A DNA stretch of 64,000 bases from Anabaena sp. PCC 7108 (lineage in GTDB: Bacteria > Cyanobacteriota > Cyanobacteriia > Cyanobacteriales > Nostocaceae). Positions 26,401 to 34,221 of the stretch are shown one piece after another. Location of the stretch: assembly GCF_000332135.1 (NCBI RefSeq), contig NZ_KB235896.1, forward strand, positions 5,599,356 through 5,663,355. Direction: 5' to 3'. A program made the translations under genes and the position numbers. How positions within the stretch are numbered: position 1 is the stretch's first letter; every line of letters begins with the position of its first letter. The notes beneath the pieces were generated by a model. That model was given only the letters and a program-made list of their open reading frames with translations. It was not told the DNA's origin and did no database searches.

Positions 26401-28230
26401 AATCGGGATGGCTTATTGCTGGAAACTTTACCAGGGCATAAACATTGGGTAAATAAAATTAGCTTTAGTCCGGACGGCAAACTCATTGCCACAGCTAGTT
26501 CAGACAAGACAGTTAAACTTTGGCATCTTGAGTGTGTTTCTATTAAAAATAATAACTGTCAAAAAATAAATGTTAATTTGTTAAAAACTCTTGACAAAAA
26601 GCATAATGGTCATAATGACTGGGTCACAGATGTTAGTTTCAGTCCAGATGGAAACACTTTAGCAACAGCGAGCAAAGATAGTACAATCAAAATTTGGAGC
26701 CGAGATGGTGTTTTTCAAAAAACCATCCCAGCCAAAACAAACATCTCAAACAAAAGTGATAAATCTGAAAAAAATGGTTTTTGGAGCGTGTCTTTCAGTC
26801 CAGATGGTACGGTAATTGCTGCCGCTCATGATGACAAAACTATAAAACTATTTAACAAAGATGGCACTTTACTCAAAACTCTTATAGGGCATACAAATCG
26901 TGTTAGGCACGTGAGTTTTAGTCATGATGGCAAGCTAATTGCTTCCGGCAGTGATGACAAAACTGCTATTATTTGGCAGCGAGATGGCAAGTTGTTAAAA
27001 ACCCTTACAGGGCATGAAGGAAATGTTAATCGTGTGCGTTTTAGCCCTGATGGTAAGTCAATAGCTACTGTCAGTGATGGTGATAATGAAAATGTAAAAC
27101 TCTGGGCTATTGATGGAACTTTACTCACAACTTTTAACGGGCATCGGGATAGGGTCAAAGATGTAAGTTTTAGTCCTGATGGTAAGATACTTGCCACCGC
27201 AAGTTGGGACAACAGCATCCGACTCTGGAATCTGGAGGGGTTATTTCCTAAAACTCTTGAAGGACATAAATACAGGGTCATGGATGTAGCTTGGTCGCCC
27301 GATGCTCAAACTCTAGCTACAGCTAGCTGGGATCAAACAGTACGATTTTGGAATCGGGATGGCGCTTTTCTGAAAAGACTTGAACATACTGACCAAGTAA
27401 ATGGGGTAAGTTTCAGTCCTAATAACCAGCTTGTTGCTACAGTTGACTCTAGTGGAACTATCAATCTTTGGCGACGGGATGGCACTTTACTCAAATCTCT
27501 GACAAAACAACATACTGACTTTATTAGGGCTGTGGCTTGGTCGCCAGACAGTAAAATCCTAGTTACAGTAGGTGGGGAAAAAGACCGCACTGTTAAACTT
27601 TGGAGTCGGGAAGGTCAGCTACTCCAAACCCTTAAAGGACATACAGATGGAGTTTATGGTGTCAGTTTTAGCCCAGATGGCAAAACAATTGCTACTTCTA
27701 GCAAAGACAACACTGTTAAACTTTGGAGTCGGGAAGGTCAGCCACTCCAAACCCTTAAAGGACATGCTGGTTGGATATGGAATGTAACTTTCAGCCCTGA
27801 CGGTCAATTTATTGCCTCAGCAAGTGAAGATAATACTGTTATCCTTTGGCATCGAGATGGTACTTTATTTAAAAAATTTAAAACTTTAAAAGGTCATACA
27901 GCTAGGGTTTCTGATGTCACTTTTAGTTCGGATGGTAAGCTGATTGCTACAGGCAGTTCTGATGCAACTATCAAGTTCTGGAATCTTGATGGTCTATTAC
28001 TTGCGACTCTTGAAGAGCATAAAGACCGGGTAATGTCAGTCAGTTTCAGTCCAGATGGCAAAACCCTCGCTTCAACTAGTGTTGATGGAGCCGTAAAACT
28101 GTGGAACCTCAAAAATTTTAAATTAACCTCTGATCTCAATCTCCTACTTGCACGGAGTTGTGATTGGGTTGGTGATTATCTCAAAACTAACCAAAAGGTA
28201 GAAAAGAGCGATCGGCTTCTTTGTCCTTGA
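23494..28230 (+). CDS. CHAT protease - STAND NTPase - WD40 protein
   Basis: 1578 residues. Domains in order: a novel N-terminal region (1-170), a CHAT caspase-like protease with the histidine in FFAGHSSS (near 247) and cysteine in FNSCDSLG (near 288), a STAND NTPase with Walker A LGSSGSGKSS (about 423-432) and Walker B ILLVADQFEEL, one predicted membrane segment (IYGLTGFSVIVTILAGVAGF, about 848-867), and 14 WD40 repeats (about 940-1545) of the FSPDG...LW type, enough for two seven-bladed propellers. Such proteins are thought to work as intracellular sensors: ligand bound by WD40, oligomerisation by the NTPase, protease release as the effector. Probably a defence or cell-death device with its two upstream genes. 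Confidence 0.93.
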   Translation: MSNLVVLNLGNGDFKNGFPEVTAYLWRAGELEMKFTGSLPVILELKLPETYAHWQLLYRDLYQPFNWRVRGEDDDEFEINEIDITNVAHTDFGQLCQQLKTEINQLLNSEQFRKIDQQLRTQLQADEEIQVVIETNNELLQRLPWHLWNFFNDYPKAEIALSSLEYRRPTKLLPKTPRDKVRILAICGNPESRDSFGNSVKINIQEDLVSLRELPDAELTVLVEPQLEELNRYLWEFSWDILFFAGHSSSQEKGRIKLNKTDYLTIDQLNYGLRKAITQGLQLAIFNSCDSLGLARDLASLHIPQVIVMREPVPDRVAQEFLKHFLRAFAGGKSLSSAVREARERLQGLEEEFHCATWLPVIYPNPAVAPPIWLDLGRWSRSRCPYRGLFAFQKEDAPFFFGREAFTQQLVEVVQKEPLVTVLGSSGSGKSSVVFAGLIPVLESQGNWRIADFRPGDRPFHALAAALIPHFEPQLQSNIDRLQATRKLANDLRNETDALRDTIEEIVRQTADTRILLVADQFEELYTLCEAGERQCFLERLLEVVSAVNHHTPHFTLVLTLRADFLESALSDRSFADVMRYGYQMLGPMNRQELEEAIVQPAAMLGVTIESGLTKRLLDDIVNQPGQLPLLEFALTQLWDKQINAQLTNAAYDEIGYVKNGNIEIRGIKAALANYAEDVYRKLNDEEKERARCIFIQLVHPGEGTPDTRRIATRQDVGEENWDLVTHLANRRLVITNTRLFINSSGQPTEEETVEIVHEAMISGWFRLQLWLDLDRDFRTWQERMRTLMRQWKDAGQDEGALLQGVVLTTAEAWVKERPQEIRSDERYFIKRSIQVRDRKRRRTIYGLTGFSVIVTILAGVAGFAAIGQVNEKINAETALSQSKFALNQRLDALMQGIKATKEMQKLQRFGVANSNTQMQVAKALPELVYGVRERNRFDGHSKKVESVSFSPDGQLIASASEDQTVKIWNRDGLLLETLPGHKHWVNKISFSPDGKLIATASSDKTVKLWHLECVSIKNNNCQKINVNLLKTLDKKHNGHNDWVTDVSFSPDGNTLATASKDSTIKIWSRDGVFQKTIPAKTNISNKSDKSEKNGFWSVSFSPDGTVIAAAHDDKTIKLFNKDGTLLKTLIGHTNRVRHVSFSHDGKLIASGSDDKTAIIWQRDGKLLKTLTGHEGNVNRVRFSPDGKSIATVSDGDNENVKLWAIDGTLLTTFNGHRDRVKDVSFSPDGKILATASWDNSIRLWNLEGLFPKTLEGHKYRVMDVAWSPDAQTLATASWDQTVRFWNRDGAFLKRLEHTDQVNGVSFSPNNQLVATVDSSGTINLWRRDGTLLKSLTKQHTDFIRAVAWSPDSKILVTVGGEKDRTVKLWSREGQLLQTLKGHTDGVYGVSFSPDGKTIATSSKDNTVKLWSREGQPLQTLKGHAGWIWNVTFSPDGQFIASASEDNTVILWHRDGTLFKKFKTLKGHTARVSDVTFSSDGKLIATGSSDATIKFWNLDGLLLATLEEHKDRVMSVSFSPDGKTLASTSVDGAVKLWNLKNFKLTSDLNLLLARSCDWVGDYLKTNQKVEKSDRLLCP
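27597..27766 (+). repeat. near-identical WD40 repeat units
   Basis: The stretch from CTTTGGAGTCGGGAAGGTCAG (27598) to the following AAAGGACAT recurs almost base for base from 27721, with CTACTCC against CCACTCC as one of the few changes. Two adjacent WD40 blades are thus nearly identical at DNA level, a sign of recent duplication or gene conversion. Confidence 0.85.
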
Positions 28231-28516
28231 TAATAAACTCGTGCTTAGGGACTTCCAATTTAATAATTATCCCCAATTTCTTGTGTAGGACGGGCGACAC
28301 GAGGAGTTGAGGTAGTAATGAGTGAAAAAGTTGGAATCACTGAAATTGTCTCTAGATAAGCGTTTCAAGCGATATGGCGGAATTTTTCCTGAATCGTTGC
28401 AGTACCCCTATTACACTTTAGTGCCATTTCGTTGAATGAATGCTTTACCATGCAAATAAAATTATAGTGGGCTTAGAGCTAACGCTCATGTACGACAATT
28501 GTATTGCCGTACTACC
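28231..28516. other. intergenic gap
   Basis: 286 bases; the only item seen is the single GGGACTTCC repeat end at 28248. The delta subunit start is taken at ATG 28517, not the upstream TTG at 28499. Confidence 0.4.
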
Positions 28517-29482
28517 ATGCCAACACACTTATACTTTGGTGAAAACAAATTCTTTCTAAGTCGCACCATCAAACAACTAAAAACCCACACTCTAGATCAA
28601 CAATGGGCAAACTTTAACTATACAGAATACCCCCCAGAATCTAAAGAAACCATTCCTCAAGCATTATCCGATATCATGACACCACCAGTTGGGAGTGGAG
28701 GAAGATTAGTACATTTGCCCAACAGCACATTACTGGGAATTTGTTCAAAAGAAATTTTGTTGCAGTTGGAGTCCATTCTCCCCAAAATTCCCTCAACAAA
28801 CACACTCCTTATCACCAACACTCACAAACCTGACGCGAGAAATAAATCAGTCAAACTCCTACTGGAGTACGCACAGGTACAAGAATTTCCTCTCATTCCC
28901 CAATGGCAAACCCAAGCATTAATACAGCAAGCTCGTACTTTAGCTGACGAAGTAGGTGTAACACTCACTACCGATGCCTACACAGTATTGATTGATTACA
29001 CAGGCAATCATACACGACTGATATTCACCGAACTAGAAAAGCTCAAAACCTATGCCTTGGGTAAAACAGTCAACGGGGATATGGTGAAAGAATTAGTATC
29101 AGAAAATGCTACTAATAGTTTACAACTAGCCAACGCCATTCGCTTGGGTAACATTGCTCAAGCATTAGAATTTATTGAACGCTTAATTAACTGTAACGAA
29201 CCAGCTTTAAAGATTACCGCTACCCTGACTACTACCTTTCGCACTTGGCTAACAGTCAAACAGATGATCATCACTGGATGTCAAGACGACAATGCAATAG
29301 CCCAACTTGCAGACGTGAAAAATCCCAAACGCTTGTATTACATACGCCAAGAGGTTGCTAATTGTTGTGTAAACAAGCTGAAAAATAGTTTGAAAATGCT
29401 ATTGGAACTAGAGCTAATGCTGAAATCTGGTATAGATGAAAAACTCGCCTTGCAAACTCAAATTATCAAACTTTGCTCGTAG
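28517..29482 (+). CDS. holA: DNA polymerase III delta subunit
   Basis: 321 residues. Delta is the clamp-loader wrench that opens the beta ring. Family features: MPTHLYFGENKFFLSRTI at the start, LPPSTLL-like LVHLPNSTLLG, LLITNTHKPDARNKSVKLL (the canonical KxDxRxKxxK-type stretch), FPLIPQWQTQALIQQA, and LIFTELEKLKTYA, followed by the C-terminal collar helices. Walker motifs are absent, as expected. 117 bases before the delta' gene, same strand; with dnaN and dnaX this completes a plasmid clamp loader. Confidence 0.88.
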   Translation: MPTHLYFGENKFFLSRTIKQLKTHTLDQQWANFNYTEYPPESKETIPQALSDIMTPPVGSGGRLVHLPNSTLLGICSKEILLQLESILPKIPSTNTLLITNTHKPDARNKSVKLLLEYAQVQEFPLIPQWQTQALIQQARTLADEVGVTLTTDAYTVLIDYTGNHTRLIFTELEKLKTYALGKTVNGDMVKELVSENATNSLQLANAIRLGNIAQALEFIERLINCNEPALKITATLTTTFRTWLTVKQMIITGCQDDNAIAQLADVKNPKRLYYIRQEVANCCVNKLKNSLKMLLELELMLKSGIDEKLALQTQIIKLCS

Positions 29483-29599
29483 GTACTACTTCTTTCAAAT
29501 GCAATAGACACCTCGGAAATTTAACCTAAAATGCTCCGATTGTTGGAGGGAAATTAAATTTCTGGAGATGTCTAATCAACAATTTCCAAAACTCAAAAA

Positions 29600-30595
29600 A
29601 TGAAGCAACTTGATCTACTTCATCTCACAACAGACTTTTCTGTTTGTCAACCTTCTCAAAGTATAGATGCCGAATCTACACAGCCAATTGCAGAAAACTG
29701 GCAGTTCTCAAAAATCATTGGTCAAAATTTAGCGGTATCTTTACTCAAAGGTGCAATTACACAAAACCGAATTGTCCCTGCTTATTTGTTTGCTGGAGCA
29801 GAGGGAGTAGGAAAATCCTTAGCTGCTAAATGCTTTATCGCTGAAATTTTCAACATCCAAAACCTAGCTAACTGTCCTGATATTTTATGGGTTGAACCAA
29901 CATACCTACACCAAAAACAGTTGTTCAGTGAGAGTGAAATAGCAGCTTCTGGGGGACTGCGAAAAACTCCATCCCAAATTAGAATTGAGCAGATTCGAGA
30001 AATTACCCAATTTCTGGCTACCTCCCCTCTAATTGCACCTTACAAAATTGTGGTGGTAGAAAATGCGGAAAGAATGCCACCCACTGCTGCTAATGCACTC
30101 CTGAAAACTTTGGAAGAGCCAATATCCGGCACAATTATCCTCATATCATCCCAACCCCAAAGGTTACTGGCTACAATTCCCAGCCGTTGTCAACGGATTC
30201 CTTTCCAGCGACTAAACAACGCCCAAATGACCACAGTTTTAGAAAATGTGGGACGTTCTGAAATTCTCAATCACCCAAATGTTATACAATTTGTCGGTGG
30301 TTCTCCTGGAATAGCGATCGCTTACCATGATCAACTCCAATCTATCCCACAATCAATTTTGCAACAACTAATTCAACCACCTAGCAATCTGTTAACAGCG
30401 TTAAGTATTGCCAAAGATATTGAGGTGCAATTAGATTTTCATCAACAACTATGGTTGATAGATTACCTGCAATATTGCTGGAAGAAATTTCTCAGTGATC
30501 AAAATTGGCTGTTGAAATTGGAAGATGCCAAAAACTCTCTGTTAAAAATGGCCTCTCCCCGATTGGTATGGGAAGTCTTATTATTTCCTGACTAA
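29600..30595 (+). CDS. holB: DNA polymerase III delta' subunit
   Basis: 331 residues, a AAA+ stator of the clamp loader. Seen: FSKIIGQNLAVSLLKGAI, Walker A-like AGAEGVGKSLAAK near residues 68-80, KTPSQIRIEQIREI, VVVENAERMPPTAANALLKTLEEP (degenerate Walker B), and the SRC arginine-finger motif IPSRCQRIPF. The zinc-binding cysteines of dnaX are lacking, separating it from gamma/tau. The start has 35 extra residues with QPSQSIDAE, of unknown function. Confidence 0.88.
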   Translation: MKQLDLLHLTTDFSVCQPSQSIDAESTQPIAENWQFSKIIGQNLAVSLLKGAITQNRIVPAYLFAGAEGVGKSLAAKCFIAEIFNIQNLANCPDILWVEPTYLHQKQLFSESEIAASGGLRKTPSQIRIEQIREITQFLATSPLIAPYKIVVVENAERMPPTAANALLKTLEEPISGTIILISSQPQRLLATIPSRCQRIPFQRLNNAQMTTVLENVGRSEILNHPNVIQFVGGSPGIAIAYHDQLQSIPQSILQQLIQPPSNLLTALSIAKDIEVQLDFHQQLWLIDYLQYCWKKFLSDQNWLLKLEDAKNSLLKMASPRLVWEVLLFPD

Positions 30596-30715
30596 TACCA
30601 AAAACTAAATTTTCAACGCAATCTATCTAAACATCATCAAACATACCAAACAACATTTTTGGATAAAAGGATTGCGCTATGCGCTCTTGTGGTGAACTAA
30701 ATCAAACAAAAAACC

Positions 30716-31558
30716 ATGAGTGCCATTATCAATAATTACCGTCAATTGGATGTAGCATTTCTCCTACTCAATGACTTAACAACAAAACTCCGCACGGCTG
30801 GAGCAAGAATTTCAGTTAGGAAAGTGGGAAATTTCCACAGAATCACCGTTTTGAAAGAACCCACTATAGCCAGTATTGAGCAAATTCTCAGTTACACCAG
30901 TGCGGAAACAGAAACTCCTAACCTCAACAGTAATACTTCACGCTCTGAAAGCACTCCGTCACCAGATGAAAATTTTAGTGAGGCTGGTGGTAATACAGTG
31001 CTTACCGTAAACGAAGATATTGAGGATAATTCAGTAGTGGATGCGAACTGCTTGCAGCAGTGCTTCGCTATCGCTCCATCAACATCATCTGAATCTACTT
31101 CACCAACAGATGATACTCCTAGTGAAGATGGTGCTAATACAGTACCTACCGTAAACGAAGAGATTGAGGATAATTTAGTAGTTGAGGCGATCGCTCCATC
31201 AACATCACCTGAATCTATTACACCACCAGATGATACTCCTAGTGAAGCTAGTAGCGATACTGTAACTGTGGTGAGTGAAGATATTGATCATAGCAGTGAT
31301 AGTAATGATATTATTCCCTGCGACACAGCAGAAATTATCACCGATTCAGATTCTCCTACACCTGATGACTCTTCCTCAGAAATAACAAATATTCCCGATT
31401 CTCCAGAGTTAGCAAGTTTGGAAGATTTACAAACCCTAACTTTAAAAAGACTAAGGGAGTTAGCCAAATTGCACAAAATCCCTGGTTTCTCTCGCATGAA
31501 AGAAGAGAAATTAGTAACCAAATTGCATGGTTTAGCAACCAAAGAACAAATTTTGTAA
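30716..31558 (+). CDS. acidic repeat protein with SAP/Rho-N-like C-terminus
   Basis: 280 residues. The N-terminal 60 residues form a small alpha/beta-looking domain (FLLLNDLTTKLRTAGARISVRK...). The middle (about 75-205) is acidic and holds three imperfect 35-40 residue repeats built on TPSE..GANTVPTVNEEIED. The C-terminus, TLTLKRLRELAKLHKIPGFSRMKEEKLVTKL (about 238-268), resembles SAP or Rho-N helix-extended-helix DNA-binding modules. A 24-base in-frame insertion of a dispersed palindrome is visible in repeat 1. Placed between clamp loader and SSB genes, so perhaps a replication accessory (inference). Confidence 0.55.
   Translation: MSAIINNYRQLDVAFLLLNDLTTKLRTAGARISVRKVGNFHRITVLKEPTIASIEQILSYTSAETETPNLNSNTSRSESTPSPDENFSEAGGNTVLTVNEDIEDNSVVDANCLQQCFAIAPSTSSESTSPTDDTPSEDGANTVPTVNEEIEDNLVVEAIAPSTSPESITPPDDTPSEASSDTVTVVSEDIDHSSDSNDIIPCDTAEIITDSDSPTPDDSSSEITNIPDSPELASLEDLQTLTLKRLRELAKLHKIPGFSRMKEEKLVTKLHGLATKEQIL
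31047..31070. repeat. palindromic repeat inserted in frame within a coding repeat
   Basis: Repeat 1 of the gene reads GCGA, then ACTGCTTGCAGCAGTGCTTC and GCTA, then TCGCTCCATC; repeat 2 at about 31186 reads GCGATCGCTCCATC. The 24 bases are therefore an insertion into a HIP1 octamer, adding eight codons. Confidence 0.75.
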
Positions 31559-31566
31559 TAGTCATC

Positions 31567-31603
31567 AACCTCAAATCTCTAGTAGATTTGGGGTTATTTT
31601 TTA
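31567..31603 (+). terminator. Rho-independent terminator
   Basis: AACCTCAAATCT pairs with AGATTTGGGGTT (one G:T pair), loop CTAGT, followed by ATTTTTTA. It closes the transcription unit of the acidic repeat protein. Confidence 0.75.
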
Positions 31604-31781
31604 CGCAGTTTTCCCCAATACAACCAGTAATAAATGCGCTAGGCGCAATCAGGTTTGATACTGGGCTGTATCCCAAAAAGCATCAAATTAGCCTGTAGAA
31701 AATCATTCGTTTAGTTGCATAACCGAGAATGCGCTATCGCGCTAATACCGTGAAAAAAATAGATTACCCAAGGAAAATAAT

Positions 31782-32165
31782 ATGACTCAGCAATACATCA
31801 ATAAAGTTGATTTAGTTGGTCGCGTTGGTCAAACACCTGATGTTCGCTATTTTGAATCAGGTGCAATGAAAACATCCTTGACTCTTGCTGTCAAACCTCC
31901 CTACAGAAGTGAAAATCCCCTCTGGTTTGATTTAGAACTTTGGGGAAATATTGCTCAAGTTGCAGCAGACTGGGTTCAAAAAGGTTCAACTATTGGGATC
32001 ACCGGTGAAATAGTCTTCGACAGATGGATAGATAAAAACACCAACGAATCCAGACAAAAACCCATCATTCGTGTCAGTAATCTAGAACTGATCAGTTCTG
32101 CTCAACGTAAGGACTCGAATGAAACCAGTGAAGACCAAGATTCCATAATTAACGCCAATTTCTAG
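31782..32165 (+). CDS. ssb: single-stranded DNA-binding protein
   Basis: 127 residues with the SSB OB-fold: INKVDLVGRVGQTPDVRYFESG, WFDLELWGNIAQVAADWVQKGSTIGITGEI, and RVSNLELIS. SSB coats ssDNA and recruits replication proteins through an acidic tip ending in IPF. Here the end is EDQDSIINANF: acidic but without the IPF, so recruitment may differ. The neighbouring 147-residue protein does end in IPF. A strong hairpin follows the gene. Confidence 0.9.
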   Translation: MTQQYINKVDLVGRVGQTPDVRYFESGAMKTSLTLAVKPPYRSENPLWFDLELWGNIAQVAADWVQKGSTIGITGEIVFDRWIDKNTNESRQKPIIRVSNLELISSAQRKDSNETSEDQDSIINANF

Positions 32166-32169
32166 AAAA

Positions 32170-32218
32170 CTAACCACATCCCGCAGCATAACTTTTGTCT
32201 GTGGGATGTTGTGGTTGA
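32170..32218 (+). terminator. hairpin after ssb
   Basis: AACCACATCCCGCAG pairs with CTGTGGGATGTTGTGGTT with a small bulge. No T-run follows, so it may be an attenuator or mRNA stabiliser rather than a full terminator. Confidence 0.5.
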
Positions 32219-32275
32219 AAAGCGCAAAGCGCAATTTTAATGAACAATTGAAAATTTCATCACAAGGAATAGACC

Positions 32276-32719
32276 ATGATTAATTCAACCCAAACCATTC
32301 GACTGCTCAGTATTGATGAAGCCTTTGACAGTCAAGGTGTAAAGATTGTCTATGGTGAATGTACCTTCTCTTACTATTCAAAAGATGGCGTAGTGGAAGA
32401 CACAATTCCCTACAGAACCAAGGGAGCAGCCGCAGTTTCCATTGCTGAATCTGGAATTAATGCTAATGGTATCGCTATGGGCTATTTGGATATTAACGTG
32501 GTGGATAGCGGTAAGGGATATAAGGAAAAGAAAACTGCCTTGGTTATCCGCACTTTCATCTGCACTACCACTGGTAATCGGAATCCTATACCAACTGCTA
32601 CACCTGTTGTTCAACCAATTCCACAAGAAAATACTCAACAGCTAGTTGGTGCTGGTGTAGCTACAGCATCTAACAACGGACATTCTCGGAATACTAATAT
32701 TTCTCACATTCCCTTTTAA
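32276..32719 (+). CDS. SSB-like OB-fold protein (tentative)
   Basis: 147 residues, preceded by AAGGA at about 9 bases. The pattern GVKIVYGECTFSYY..., DTIPYRTKGAAAVSIAESGINANGIAMGYLDINVV, TALVIRTFIC has the strand spacing of an SSB/OB fold, though I do not recognise the family directly. A Q/N/P-rich linker leads to a C-terminal ISHIPF, reminiscent of the SSB tip DDIPF. It lies directly behind ssb, so the two could form a division of labour (inference). Confidence 0.45.
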   Translation: MINSTQTIRLLSIDEAFDSQGVKIVYGECTFSYYSKDGVVEDTIPYRTKGAAAVSIAESGINANGIAMGYLDINVVDSGKGYKEKKTALVIRTFICTTTGNRNPIPTATPVVQPIPQENTQQLVGAGVATASNNGHSRNTNISHIPF

Positions 32720-32726
32720 GGATCTT

Positions 32727-32759
32727 ACTTCTGGCTACTTTGCCAGAGGTATTTTTTTT
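32727..32759 (+). terminator. Rho-independent terminator
   Basis: ACTTCTGGC and GCCAGAGGT form a 9-base stem (one G:T), loop TACTTT, followed by ATTTTTTTTC. It ends the replication gene block. Confidence 0.8.
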
Positions 32760-32910
32760 CTGTGGGCAGATAATTTTTTTCACTTATCAGTGCTAGGCTA
32801 TGACTTCAATGATAGATGTAGGAACTGTTATTTTTTTAACCCATGTTTTGAGCAATAGTCTACAGGTTGCAGCAACAGAGAAAATTCCTGTTTCAAGATT
32901 CGGTTAATTC

Positions 32911-32928
32911 TCATATATTGATATATGA
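32911..32928. promoter_or_regulatory. palindromic operator candidate 1 upstream of parA
   Basis: TCATATATTGATATATGA is an almost perfect palindrome; the same site, TCATATATCAATATATGA, recurs at 33051-33068. ParA or ParB proteins usually autoregulate through such sites. The rest of the 32760-33116 gap is AT-rich without a gene. Confidence 0.6.
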
Positions 32929-33050
32929 TGCAAAAGAATAAATATTAGACTTGTTAGGAAATAGATGGTGAAAATCGCTGAAATGTTTTCCAGGAAAGGA
33001 ATTAAAGAATTTTAAGGGTTATTACCCAACGACTCTAATATATTCTTAAA

Positions 33051-33090
33051 TCATATATCAATATATGATGTAGAAAATCCGATATATGAT
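33051..33090. promoter_or_regulatory. palindromic operator candidate 2 and half site upstream of parA
   Basis: TCATATATCAATATATGA at 33051-33068 is a palindrome; GATATATGAT at 33081-33090 repeats its right half. They lie 27-66 bases before the parA ATG, as an operator or parS-like centromere would. Confidence 0.6.
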
Positions 33091-33116
33091 ACTCACATAA
33101 CATCAAAAAAATAGTC

Positions 33117-33929
33117 ATGCAAATTAGATTAGCTGTAATAAGTAATGCCGGAGGAAGTGGTAAGACAACCCTTTCTGTCCATCTAGCTCATGCTCTGGCA
33201 AAACGCAGGTATAACGTAGCACTGTTTGACCTTGATCCGCAAGGGTCACTGACACTGTTTTGTGGTTTAAATCAACCAGAACCAGAACATACTTTAGCTG
33301 CTGTCCTCAAAGAGAATTTTGATGGTAATTGGCCGTTAACCCCTTGCTGGAGTGAACACACAGATAAAGTAGTCATTTGTCAGGGTGGTATGGTTCTCAC
33401 CCAAACAGCAGATGAATTAGTGTTACACAAACGAGGAGCTTACTTATTAGGCGATCGCTTAACTGACTATCCTCTAGAACATGATTTGATGATCTTTGAT
33501 TGTCCAGCTACCCTGGGTCCATTACCTTTAATGGCACTAGCAGCCAGTACACACATAATTATCCCTGTCCAGCTAGAACCCAAATCAATTCAAGGAGCGG
33601 CTCATTTACTGGAATGGTATTACTACCATTGCAAGCACCTACGCTTAAAACCCACACCAGAAATTCTCGGCTTTGTTCCCAACCAATATGATGCTCGACG
33701 TGCAGCCCATAGACAAATGTTAGCTGCATTACCATCTCAGTTAGAGCAGATGAATATCCATGCTTTTCCAGAAGTTCGGGATAGTGCTGAATTTGTTAAC
33801 GCCAGTGGGCAAGGATTACCATTACCTATTCACCGTCCCAGTCATCCAGCAAAAGATGACTTTAAAGAAATTGCCTCAAAATTAGCGGCTTTGATTGGCA
33901 GTAAGAGTAAAGAGAAAGTTATAGCTTAA
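33117..33929 (+). CDS. parA: ParA-type partition ATPase
   Basis: 270 residues; MinD/ParA fold that positions plasmids on the nucleoid. Deviant Walker A NAGGSGKTTLSVHLAHAL at residues 10-27, Walker A' FDLDPQGSLTLF at 39-50, Walker B DLMIFDCPATLG at 122-133. There is no N-terminal helix-turn-helix, so it is a short (type Ib-like) ParA, whose operator would usually be bound by ParB or another factor. ParB follows after 292 bases. Confidence 0.92.
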   Translation: MQIRLAVISNAGGSGKTTLSVHLAHALAKRRYNVALFDLDPQGSLTLFCGLNQPEPEHTLAAVLKENFDGNWPLTPCWSEHTDKVVICQGGMVLTQTADELVLHKRGAYLLGDRLTDYPLEHDLMIFDCPATLGPLPLMALAASTHIIIPVQLEPKSIQGAAHLLEWYYYHCKHLRLKPTPEILGFVPNQYDARRAAHRQMLAALPSQLEQMNIHAFPEVRDSAEFVNASGQGLPLPIHRPSHPAKDDFKEIASKLAALIGSKSKEKVIA

Positions 33930-34221
33930 CCAAGATGATGGCAGGAGTAAAAAAACTCTCAATTTAACCAAGCTGTTGTAAAAATTACGCATTTTTATTT
34001 TTTAGCAATGGCTGAAAAATACTCCTTTATTCAGTAGCTCATTGAAATTAATGCCTCATCAAAGTGCTAGAAATACTTGTGAATCAAACTCTTGATGTGT
34101 CAATAATTTTGCATAACCACTTACCTAATGGATTGAATGACGGCTTAGGCCATGCTGCGCTATTGGTACTGCACTCCGCGCGATCGCTGTTTCAATAAAC
34201 AAATTAAAACTGTGCTAACTT

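Noticed and set aside
24350-28139. Several minus-strand open frames opposite the CHAT-WD40 gene
   Set aside because: They are mirror frames of the repetitive coding sequence without independent support.
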